A stretch of DNA of 64,000 bases from Dryomyza anilis. Its lineage: Eukaryota > Arthropoda > Insecta > Diptera > Dryomyzidae. A program made the translations under genes and the position numbers. Location: NCBI GenBank assembly GCA_951804985.1, contig OX638131.1, positions 2,418,001-2,482,000 on the forward strand, given 5' to 3'. Under the pieces are notes generated by a model, which saw nothing but the letters and a program-made list of their open reading frames with translations, searched no databases and was not told where the DNA came from. Below are positions 1 through 10,179 of the stretch, piece after piece; position 1 is the stretch's first letter; each line of letters opens with the position of its first letter.

Positions 1-447
1 CATTCTACGTGACAATTCTACTTTTTATTATGCACTTTGTTTCAATTTCCATTACTCTGGTCAGGAGTTATAGCATTTCTAAAGTTATGGTTATATGGAA
101 AGTGACACGCCCCTTTATCAAATTCCGCACACATCTAGCAAAAATATAAACAACAACAAAATACATTACTGAGCCCAATTTCATGACTGTGGCTATCTTT
201 CAGATATTTTGAATTAAAAGTTTAGTTTCGCCAGGCCCATTTTTGTACCTTAGGAGGCAAATTTCAAAAAACCCCTTCGTAGTGCGCTCTCACGTCGGGA
301 AATCAACGCCCTGTCCAAATTTCAAGTTCCTAGGGTCAACTTTAGATTTTTTCGATTTTCCGGCTTTTCCTTTTGGGTTTTTCCGACGGTTCGTTTTCCC
401 GTGATGCTCTGGCTCACACAGGACATATCATTTTTATATATATAGAT
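1..447. mobile_element. Helitron-like element, one end (continues off the window)
   Basis: The block ends sharply in TTTTTATATATATAGAT at 447. That terminus is shared in type with the ends near 14336 and 15234. Inside is a non-AT-rich body with phrases such as CTGTCCAAATTTCAAG and a GTCAACTTTAGAT segment. Short non-autonomous Helitron/Helentron relatives in insects have ends of this kind from memory. No Rep or helicase coding is visible and the class is not proven. Confidence 0.45.
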
Positions 448-692
448 TATCTCAAATAATATAAATTTCGAATATTTTTCAAAGCCGTTTTTAATTGAAT
501 GCTAGTTCTTGTATATACAATAACAAATATAAACAATATGCTTACCTCTCAAAAATGTTATACTTAATTTCATTAAATGGAATACTGTTTTTATTACGAT
601 TAAACTAATTTACTCGGATCATAACAAGGCAATGTTAAGTTAAATAAGGCTAATGAGTCTTCAGAAGTTCCTGATAAGAAACTTTCTTTACT

Positions 693-911
693 GGTACAAG
701 ATAAAATAATGGTGTAGAAGCATTAATTGTTTGTTTTTAATGTACCTATCGATTGGCATTATTATTTAAAAATAATTTGACAAACATTTTTCTTGCATAT
801 AACAAAAATTCGAAAAATTATTTAAAAATTATTTTTAAATAATGATGCCAATTGATAGGTGCTTTAAAAGCGAACAATTATTGCCTTTACATCACTATTT
901 GATCTTGTACC
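693..911. repeat. Long imperfect palindrome (hairpin) of 219 bp
   Basis: The left arm (693-779) begins GGTACAAGAT and contains ACCTATCGATTGGCATTATT. The right arm (825-911) is its imperfect inverse, with AATGATGCCAATTGATAGGT and ending GATCTTGTACC. The loop is about 45 bp of AT-rich sequence. It could be a foldback or MITE remnant. No clear target duplication was found. Confidence 0.8.
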
Positions 912-3860
912 CTTGAAAAGTTATGGCAAATAACAAAAATTTGTAATTCTGTAATTTGACCAAATCATATTTAAATTATTATAATTGATAATTAAAACAG
1001 AATAACTAAAAAAAAAATAATTTTACTAATTTTTAAAGCAATTCAAACTCTATAATTTGATTTCCCAAAATTTTTAATAATGACATTCGCCCCCTTTGGC
1101 ATGTCAGTAACGATATGTCCTTGAGTATGGCCCAACAGAAATCGATATTCTCTACCCCATTATTATGAAATTAACTAAACCCAAATGCATATATCTTTCG
1201 CTTGGGATTTGTAAAGTGAAGTTCCCGGTCATAACTCTAGGACAATTTCTATAAAGGATTGGTATTACATATAACCATCCCATTATATTGCACGAAGATG
1301 GCAAGAAAGATAAGAGTTTGTTTTAGTTGTAGTATGTAGTTCAAATGTTTCCTTAGACACCTTCCAGGAAACATATAATTACCCTTCAATTATATTGTAC
1401 GAAAATCTTAAAATATTAATAAAAATGTATTTGGCAGTTAAACGTAATTAAAGTTGTATTACATTTAGTCACTCAACACTTCATTGTAACTCTACCCTAA
1501 TTAATAATTGATAATGCTGACTAAAATGTCTGCGCTTTAAATTAGAGCCCACCAGAGTTCGCAACCAGCACCAGCGCCTAATCCTCGGCTGCCCTGCGTT
1601 CAAGTGAACAGCTCGAACAGTCTGTTTTACCACATGCACAACATGATTCCTGCTGAGAATTTGATTCTACTTCGCAGCCCACATCAATTTCTGGTCAGAC
1701 TCAACTCGAATCGACTCGACTCGAGTCTACTCAACGCGATGCGATGCGATTCGATACTCTGAATGTGTTGCTGCATCTGCATTTGCATCTGCGTCTGCAT
1801 TAAGAAACCCACACGTCAAGCCCGACCGATACTTTTAATTGGCTTGTCGCACTTTGTGCTGTGCGCTCCACTAATAGAAATGATGTCGATAGCACCTAAA
1901 CACGATATCCGTTTCAATTTGTTTGGATTCTTTAGTTTAAAAGGTGATAATTTTGTACTTTATGGCCCTTGACATGTGGGCCACCCATAAAACCGATATC
2001 GGCACAGAAGAAAATATCACATTAACCGCATTTGCCATACGCAAAGAGACCGAAAGAGATCGCAACGGACGGCTTTGTCCTTTCAGGTTGTGTCTTTTAA
2101 TATTGCCAAAATATGCCCAATTTCGTCAGTCGGTTTCATAAACTCCGCGACTAACGTAAAACCACCCAGCAATTCTGTGAGCTGTGAGTTGTGAGCATTT
2201 AACGCCCAATTGGTTTTGGTGTTCGGTACCGCTTGGTAATCGCTGCAAGAGGTGAATAAGCATGAAAATAATGACTTGGCGCATTCTTCGTGCCAGTTGC
2301 CTCATGTCAGTGTTGAGTACCCGATAATCACAAAGGGAATTCCGAATACTACACCAATCGACAGCCACTCAGCAGGCATCATTGCGATGATGCGATGCCC
2401 ATGCATTTGATGTGGCTACGGATTCTGGAGAGCTTGGAATTTGGACGGTTGAGCACATTGTCGGCGTGCGAATTGCCATTTATGCACGCTTAACAATAAT
2501 TTCGATTGTATTAACATAATTCACACTAAAGATTCCGACCGACCGGCCGACCGATCGACACTTTTCTTCTTTGTGCCATTTTACATATGCTGCCTTCTAG
2601 TTGTAAAATCAGATTTTATTTGGTAGTCTCAAGACTGGAATATGGTTAATCTATCAGTTGAGTAGTTTTATTTTACAGTTCGGTGATGAGCAATAGCATG
2701 AGTTGTAGTCCACGATGTCCAGAACGACAATCATGTCAAGTCATATGCAATGCATTATTTTATGGAACTCAGGATGAAATGCGTTTATATTCCATTCCAA
2801 TGGCTTTAAACAGCGGAGATTTTACGCGCAGCTTCAATGGTTTTTAAATTTTTGTTAATCATTAATAATCTCAATTTGTATTGTCTGCAGATATTCGTGA
2901 CGGGGCATCCGTCTCATGTTGAAGCACCAATTGATCGCTTGAGTGATTAAGCGAAGCGAGTCAATCGCTAACACTGATCTTTGCAATCATGCCGGGAGTC
3001 CACTAAATCATGGCTAAATCATGCAGTCATCAAGCTGAGATTTCGCGTTAAACTTGCCGAAAAATTTTCATATTTCACAGCCGCTGACAGATCTGATCAT
3101 TATTTCTACATTCTATAATCTCAGAAATCATGGTATAAACCATGTTTTACAAATGATTGTGTCTCATGCATAGAAATGCAAGAATTACTTGGAGTAGGAG
3201 GGGGATATATTTAGATTTTTGTGTATTCATTTTTGCAGCAAATTAATTTTGAGGGAGTGCATAATTTGAATCAAGTATTTTTGTATTCTGTTTATCTAAT
3301 ATGTTTTCTATAACTACTAAATGAATTTAAAATGCGTTTATAAAGAATAGTAACAATCTTAGCAATTCAAACGATATCTTAACGATATCACTTCGACGCC
3401 TCTTACGAAAACATGCACGTTTCAAATTATTGTGACAGACATTTTCATACAAAAAAAGAGCTGTCGATTTATAGGTTCAAATTGCCGTCTTCGATTATCT
3501 GATATGAAAATTTTGTATTTTAATTATTTAAAATTTTATTTATCAATATCAAAAGAGCATACAATTCAATTTCAAAATATTTTGAGTTTCTCTCTGAGTT
3601 ATAAGTATTCAAAATGATCGTACGATTTCTTATAGGGTTAAAAATTTTTAATTTGAGTAAGAACACGAGACTTTTCCAATCTGATATAAGCTCAAAACTT
3701 GAGCGAGTTTGGATTTTGTAGTCGAGACGAGATTCAAGACCACTATAGTGTTTTGTAAATTTTCGCGGTCTAAAACAAGATTTAAACCGTATGGAAGGTT
3801 AGGTCACATGGCAAATTTTAAAGTAGGGATATTGTGATAGTTGATGTAATGAAGTTAGTA
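912..3860. other. No gene seen: AT-rich spacer with a mixed-composition block
   Basis: From 912 to about 1530 the sequence is AT-rich with one weak direct repeat (1267-1299 against 1371-1406, both containing an ATTATATTG core). From about 1540 to 2560 it is balanced, with short simple runs (CTCGACTCGA, GCGATGCGAT near 1715-1755; GACCGACCGGCC near 2535). That part is a possible regulatory island. From 2560 to 3860 it is again AT-rich. No frame resembles a protein I know. Confidence 0.4.
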
Positions 3861-4355
3861 AGAATTATGAAGGTTATAGTCGCTCTAGCCGAATGGGAGT
3901 GGTTACCATTAAAAGTGGTACATATTTCACCAGGGTATACGAATCCTGAAAATAACTACAAACTTGCAATCGCTAAAGAATGTCCCTTCATTTGATACCC
4001 TTATGTACAAATGGATAGGTGTACCGAATTTCGATTTTTTCTTTTGGAACCACAAGTTCCCGGGAAAACATATTTATTTATTTTTATAAATGTAAATTTT
4101 ATATGAGGCATTTGAATATATGTGGTCGAATCACAGGTTACAATGGACCGATCACGCCAATTTTATCGCACATACAGCGTATGTATATTTAGTAGTAGTG
4201 ATTTCAACAGACAGATAGATGGACATCGCTAAATCGACTCAGGAGGTCATGCTGATCAAGAATAAAATACTTTTCCATACCGGATGTGCTTCCTTCTGGG
4301 TATTACAAACGGTGTACCAAACTGAATATACCCTTTCACTCTTAGTGTAGGGTAT
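3860..4355. repeat. Degenerate interspersed repeat with GGGTATAC ends
   Basis: The segment contains CAGGGTATACGAA, a CAGACAGATAGATGGACAT phrase, ATCGACTCAGGAGGTCATGC, TTCCTTCTGGGTATTACAAAC and finally GTGTAGGGTATAC. The same order of phrases is common in fly genomes as old retroelement tails. A second weaker copy is at 37480-37635. Class and full boundaries are uncertain. Confidence 0.45.
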
Positions 4356-4395
4356 ACAAATTGCGACCAATGTCAATGAATCTTATTGCTACTAT

Positions 4396-4655
4396 TGCTC
4401 ACTCAATATCAGTGACATCGAGAACTAGATTGAATTCGGAAGTCGCGATGAGATTCAAGAACAATATATATTTTTGTATATTTTGCAATCGAAAAATGTC
4501 ATCAAATTAGCTAGTGATGACGAAAGCTCACTCAATATCAGCGACATCGATAATAAGATTGACTGCGATAAACGGAATCAGGTGCGACTTGATATCTTTT
4601 ATTTGTATATTTTGGAAATCGAAAAATGTCGTCAATTTATCTAAAGATACAAGGA
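4396..4655 (+). repeat. Direct duplication, about 130-bp unit
   Basis: GCTCACTCAATATCAGTGAC at 4398 recurs as GCTCACTCAATATCAGCGAC at 4527. Both are followed by a TTTGTATATTTTG core and an ATCGAAAAATGTC phrase. A third, weaker relative is at about 3690-3780 (GAGATTCAAGACCAC...). Confidence 0.7.
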
Positions 4656-5068
4656 CAAAATCATTGTTTTTTACATTTTTGACATTGGAAATGAAAATTC
4701 ATATATTTTTAAAATATAAGTGATGCGAAGGAGAGGAAATAGTGTATTTTTTATTTTATCATATTTTATTTCATCTACTCGGATACATTTCTTATAGATT
4801 ACATTTAATTTATTACAGAAAAATTTTTATTTAAAAAATGTTAATCATAATAAAGACGACCCTGTTCCATCTCGGAATTTCAGGATGTTCTCGCACCGAG
4901 AGAGTCTAAAAAATACAAGACTAGACTAGAAATGTATGATTTTTCAAAAATATTGTTATTTTACTGAGAAAGTAAACAGATGATATTTTAAAATAATCAT
5001 AAAAAAATATGACAATTTGGCCAAAATAATGGTAAATTAAACGCAAAAAATATGAATTTGATAGTGTA

Positions 5069-5397
5069 CCCAAGTAACCATTAGCTGTATAAAAGGTTTG
5101 ATAAAGCTCTCACAAAGACATTTCTTACAGATAGCTGTAGTATAGCACTTTTAGTTAAAAATACTACTATTATTAAGATAATATCAATAACAAGCTTTTA
5201 AAGACCTCATAATAAAGCTTGTTTACATCTGTTGTACAGCTAACTACAATTGCCCATAATAAGTTCTTTAATTACTCCAAAAAGGATGTATAAGGGTTTC
5301 ACAGAGGTTAAAGAGTTGCTTGTACAGCTTTTGCTTTTTTTAAAGCTTAAATAAGTTGTTCTAAAACTCTTTATTCAGCAAATGTGTTACTTTTGGG
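5069..5397. mobile_element. MITE with CCCAA(AA)GTAAC inverted ends and TA flanks
   Basis: The left end CCCAAGTAACCATTAGCTG and the inverse of the right end, CCCAAAAGTAACACATTTGC, pair over about 25 bases. Both are flanked by TA (5067-5068, 5398-5399). The 329-bp body is AT-rich and non-coding. TA duplication fits the Tc1/mariner group; a single copy was seen in the window. Confidence 0.6.
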
Positions 5398-5648
5398 TAC
5401 CTATTTTTTTATAACATATATAAAACTAGATCTATAAATATATACTTCCTTTTACTTTGTTTTTACCAATAGCTTTTAAAGTCATGAGATTAAAAACAAA
5501 TTCGAAAATACAATATTGGGCTGTGACATTTATTTTAATTTTAGAAACCTTTAAAGCAAACATGGGCATATTAAATGTAGCATATTTTCTGTCCCAATAT
5601 ATTGGAATTATGTTTTTAATGCACAACATTATTTGATAAGCTCCCAAG

Positions 5649-6182
5649 TAGGGAAACATCGATGTTTTGGTCGATATAATAATATCGACTCGTTACATCG
5701 ATGTTTTCCGATGTATCAAAGAAAAACATCGATGTTTCGATGTTTCGATGCATCGAATGAAAAATTATTAGGTAAATAATATAAATTTTGATGAAGATTT
5801 ATAAGTTTTAATTTGTCAAATAACCAAAATAAGATATATAAAATAAATAAGTGTTTGACTTTAAGCTTTTTCTTATTTAACAAAATAATTAAGGCGTTGG
5901 GAATCTATAATGTCTAAGTCCACGTTATGTCATTTTGAGGAAAACACGAAAACCATGTATGAAGCAATTGGAATTTAAAGTGTTCAATTTCAGCTAGAAT
6001 TCCATAAATAAGAAAATTTAATTAAATTTATTTAGTTTTGATTTGCCAATATGATTTTAACAGTGATTCGATATATCGAAAAAATATATCGATGTATCGA
6101 ATAGATTTTGAGGCTTATATTGCATCGGAAAACATCGATGTATCGAAGTTTTTAAAACATCGAAGTACTTTGGACATCCCTA
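5649..6182. mobile_element. hAT-type non-autonomous transposon with 8-bp target duplication
   Basis: CTCCCAAG occurs at 5641-5648 and again at 6183-6190 as a perfect 8-bp duplication. Between them the element starts TAGGGAAACATCGATG and ends ACATCCCTA, giving short inverted ends (TAGGGA). Both subterminal regions are crowded with ATCGATGT/ATCGATGTATCGA palindromes (5657-5755 and 6067-6160), as expected for transposase-binding repeats. The 534-bp body is AT-rich with no transposase. Confidence 0.85.
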
Positions 6183-6339
6183 CTCCCAAGATATGATTTC
6201 TTTCATTTTTAAGGAATAATGTTCTATACTATTTCTGTCAAACCCACAGTTAATGAAAAAAAGTGAACAGCGATAGCATCCCCAGACATAACTAACATTC
6301 TACCTTATACACCTTTTACACAATTTTTGCCATTCTGAA

Positions 6340-6985
6340 GACAGTTCAGAAACCTTTTATTTAACGATTTAAGAATTCAAAATATGCCGGGAATCTGCAT
6401 TTTAAATTCTACATAATTTGATAACATGCCGATTCCCAAAAACTTCCATTTATCTGTGTGTTTGCCGGAATACGCCCCATATATTACAGATAAATACCAG
6501 ATAAATGTCACCTACTTTGTTGGCATGATTAATGCAGTTCAGAAACATTTTATTGAAGATTTAGGGCAGACTAAGTCGAAGTTTTTAATCAAGAGCTGAT
6601 TATTGTCTGACCGTACTCAAAATATGCTGGGAAACTTTAAAAATTCACAAAATGTCTGACATTTTTTTGGAATATATGGGGTATATTTTTGACAAAATAT
6701 AATCAAAATATGCTGGGAACCTTTAAAAATTCACAAAATGTCTGACATTTTTCTGAAATATATGGGGTATATTTTTGACAAAAAGAAATATTTTTTTTAA
6801 GCAGTCAAATTCGAAAATGAAATCAAATGCTGCATATTTTTACTGTTCGTCCCCAAAATATGTCGAAAATCTACATTTAAATTTGCACAAAATTTGATAA
6901 CCTGCAATACGCGTCCCACAAACTCCCATTGACCAGTGTGTTTCCCGGAAATGTTCCAGAGAATGCCAGACAATTTGTCTCAGAG
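6340..6985 (+). repeat. Cluster of diverged tandem repeats, about 86-bp and longer units
   Basis: AATCAAAATATGCTGGGAA followed by CTTTAAAAATTCACAAAATG occurs twice nearly identically, at about 6616-6700 and 6705-6783. A longer diverged pair, TTTGATAACATGCCGATTCC (6417) and TTTGATAACCTGCAATACGC (6892), brackets them, each followed by CCCAMAAACTYCCATT and a GTGTGTTTSCCGGAA phrase. Internal duplication of one element is likely. Confidence 0.65.
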
Positions 6986-7779
6986 AGGTAAACATAAATA
7001 TCGCTCGTTCGAAAACGAAAACATCACGAACGAATGATATTCATTAATTAATAAACTAAATCAACAGATTTGAGGTCTAATGAAAATATCGATTGTTTGA
7101 ATTTCCCTCGAACTGTTCTGATTTAAATATAAAATTCCTTTATCTACAGAATGCAACCCCCGACTGCGATCGCTCAACTAATCAATAGAACCCTACATTA
7201 TAATAAAGTGCTCCCTTTAAACTCTTCTACGAATTGAAGTAATAGTTTTTCTTTTTTTTATTCTTTTTTTTGCGTAATCGTCTTAATAATTCTCACCATG
7301 ACACAGGCACACACAGTAATCGTTTTGTTTTTCTATTTATGTTTGGGACTAAACATGAATTATGAAACATATGAACAATGTTTTCAAAAGTGTTTTTTGT
7401 TGGGCTGTGTTGTGTGTTTTGAGGTTCTGATGTCGCAGACAATGAATGATACAAGTTGAGCCGTAAAAGAGCCATTGTGCTGGCAACACACAACACAAGT
7501 GTATTATTCCAACGCGCATTGAAGTGGTTAGATGCTCCATTGTACCCGGATAATAAACCAAAAATGTTTGGTCATTTACACTACATGGCACTGCAGAGCA
7601 GCCGAGCAGAGTGAAATGGATTGGACTGGACTGTGCTGTAGTGGAGTGGATTGACTTCTAGAGAATCGAATTGAATTGAATCAAATCGAAGTAAGTATCT
7701 CTGCTCGCACATCTTTCTTTCTTTCATTCTTTGACCATTTTAATCGTACGGATTTTATTATAAATCGATTTCATCGAAT

Positions 7780-8050
7780 CAATACAATTGAACGCCGCTG
7801 GACCAAATAATATAAAATGAAATGAAATGCAACAAAACAAGACAAGACAAAACAACAGAACAGAACCAAACCGAACTGAACAAAACCCAACAAAACGACT
7901 CGAAATAAAACGTATAAAACAAAAATAAAACAATGAGGCAACAGAGAGTGGTAACAAAATAAAAAATAAATAAAAACTGAAATACAATCCAATGGAAGGC
8001 ATGAATACAAAGAAATAACGTAAAGAAAGAAACAAACGCTCGCTCTTGTT
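7780..8050. repeat. A-rich low-complexity stretch (AAAACAAGAC type)
   Basis: Irregular runs of AACAAAACAAGACAAGACAA, GAACAGAACC and AAATAAAA. Open frames on the opposite strand are Phe/Leu/Cys-rich artefacts of this composition and are not called. Confidence 0.75.
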
Positions 8051-8234
8051 GATGTTTTTTAAGGTGAGGGTGATCATTGCATTGCCGTATTTCGAATATC
8101 AGCCCGCATACAGACACTGAGAAAAAAAACAATCCAACCTCAATTCCTCAATTCATTATGACTCTATTAACCACCAAATTCATTTCATTCCATATTTATC
8201 ATTTTATTATGTTCCGAAATGTAATTGTTCAAAA

Positions 8235-9105
8235 TATACCAACGACTACTCAAATACTACACAGAAATCTTGAGTTTGGAATAAGGAAAAATTAGTTATC
8301 ATAACCAACTTCATTTGGATAAAATGAAATTTCTGCAAATCGCTTGATGAAACTGGCAAATTCGGTTCACACTTGAAATAGTGTGATATAGATACAACAA
8401 ATTCTTCTAAAACTGTTTAAAATTAATTGTAATCCAAAATACAACCTTTTTTTGTTTTGGTTATAAGGACCGACTTAAGTTGAGAGTTGAGAAAACAGTT
8501 ATAGTTTATTGGTATTACATTTTTCGGGATCAAGAACTCAAATACTATATATAGAGAAAGCCTTTTCTAACTTGATTTTGGTATTAGGAAAACACAGTTT
8601 TCATAACCAACTTCATATGTTGGAACTGACAAATTCGCTTTACACTTCAAATAAGTAGTATGATATACTGATACTATATTCTTCTAAAACTGTATAAAAT
8701 TAATTGTTATCCAAACTAGAATATTTTTTTGTTTTGGTTATAAGGACCGGCTTAACAGTTGAGAGAACCGTTATAGTTAATTGGTGCTATATTTTTCGGT
8801 CCCAAAAACGAATACTCAAATACTATACACAGTAAGCCCTTTTTTTGACATGAGTTTGTAATAAGGAAAAGTTAGTTGTCATAAGCAACTTCATTTGGTT
8901 GAAATTAAATTTCTGTAAATCGCTTGATGAAACTGCAAAATTCGCTTCACACTTGAAATAGTATGATATAGACACATCAAATTCTTCTAAAACTATTTAA
9001 AATTAATTATAGTTTAAATTATCCTTTTCAGTTTTGGTTATAAGGATCGACTTTACAGTTAAGAGAACCGTAATAGTTAATTGGCGAAACAGCTTTCGGT
9101 ATCCG
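8235..9105 (+). repeat. Tandem array, three units of about 250-305 bp
   Basis: Units begin near 8281, 8585 and 8861 with TAAGGAAAA/TAGGAAAACA, then ATAACCAACTTCAT, CACTTGAAATAGT, AAATTCTTCTAAAACTGT, TTTTGGTTATAAGGACCG and a TCAAATACTATA end. A partial unit end lies at 8248-8280. The third unit is cut short where the TTCTTCCCC minisatellite starts near 9105. Confidence 0.85.
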
Positions 9106-9410
9106 GACAACTCTTCCCCGACAATTCTTCCCGGCACAATTTTTCCTCAACATTTCTTCCTTGAGACAATTCTTTCCCAGATAATTCATTCCTAGACAAT
9201 TATTCTTCAATTCTTCCCCGAAAATTCATTCACAAAGAATTAATTCCCATAATTCTTTCCCAGATAATTCATTCCTAGACAATTATTCTTCAATTCTTCC
9301 CCGAAAAGTCATTCACAAAGAATTCATTCCCATAATTCTTTCCCACACCATACTTCCCAGGACAATTCTGCCCCGGAAAATTCTTCCCCGGATAATTTTT
9401 CGTATGAGTA
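9105..9410 (+). repeat. ACAATTCTTCCCC minisatellite with an 83-bp higher-order repeat
   Basis: Short units of the type GACAATTCTTCCCCG, AATTCTTTCCCAG and AATTCATTCCTAG alternate over 300 bp. A block starting ATAATTCATTCCTAGACAAT occurs at 9181 and again at 9264, almost identical, so a composite unit of 83 bp was duplicated. A related inverse phrase (GTCTCGGGGAAGAATTAT) is at 10124-10143. Confidence 0.8.
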
Positions 9411-9471
9411 AAATCCTTTTTTCAAAAAAATTCATCTTGAAAAGATTAAATTAATAAATTTCTCAGTCTGC

Positions 9472-10066
9472 CATGTCTTGGAGACCTTTCAGTCTGCCTC
9501 GAAGCTTTCTCGAATAACTTCGATACAAAAGTTCGATCTCGTTGCTTTATCGAATCTAATTTTTTAAATTTCTCGTATATTAAATAACTTTGAAAAGACA
9601 CGATATTTAAAAATTTATAGCAGCGTAATCGCAAAATTTTGCGAAGAAATCTCGTAGCCGCAGTAGCTCAGTGGTTAGTGCGAGCCGAAAGGTCCCCGGT
9701 TCAAGCCTGGACTGGGGCTAACAACATCTTTTCATAGAAACATTTTTCTATACCGCGCTACCTCTCGGCAGTAAATGGCAAACCTACGAGAGTAAAACAT
9801 TGCCTATGAAAAGCTCTCATCCGCCGTTCGGATTTGCAATAAACTGTAGGTCCCCCAACTTTGAGTACAAATATAACACGCACAGCTCAAAATGGTGAGA
9901 GAGCTCGGCCTTATAGGACTGTAGTGCCAAAATATTATTATTGTTGTTCCGATTTCAAAAAATGTATCATACCGAGAAAACTCCGACAGAACGCATCGAT
10001 ATTTACCTACCATGTAGGTCCAATTTGACGCTCGATATCTATACGATAAATTGTCCGATATCGTGG
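9472..10066 (+). repeat. Interspersed repeat, copy 1, carrying a SINE insertion
   Basis: CATGTCTTGGAGACC to TTCTCGAATAACTTCGAT on the left, and GAAAACTCCGACAGA, CTACCTACCATGTAGGTCCA and TTGACGCTCGATATC on the right, match 53243-53556 in order. In this copy the two halves are separated by the SINE at 9657-9945. The element type is unknown. Confidence 0.75.
9657..9945 (+). mobile_element. tRNA-derived SINE, copy 1
   Basis: The head has an A-box-like TAGCTCAGTGG and B-box-like GGTTCAAGCC. The body reads ACAACATCTTTTCATAG, CTACCTCTCGGCAG, ACCTACGAGAGTAAAAC, CCGCCGTTCGGATT and AAACTGTAGGTCCC, and the tail is ATTATTATTG. Compared with copy 6 the head lacks about ten bases around the anticodon arm. 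Pol III transcription is inferred from the boxes. Confidence 0.88.
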
Positions 10067-10179
10067 AATGCTCAATGAATTTTCGATGAAGAATTGTGCG
10101 GTATAGTATTGTCCAGTGCATGAATTGTCTCGGGGAAGAATTATCTACGTGAAGTATTTTCCCGGGATATGTTGACGGT

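Noticed and set aside
9657..9730. A functional tRNA gene at the SINE head
   Set aside because: The sequence has A- and B-box-like motifs but lacks part of the anticodon arm and a matched acceptor stem, and it continues into the SINE body shared by five other copies.
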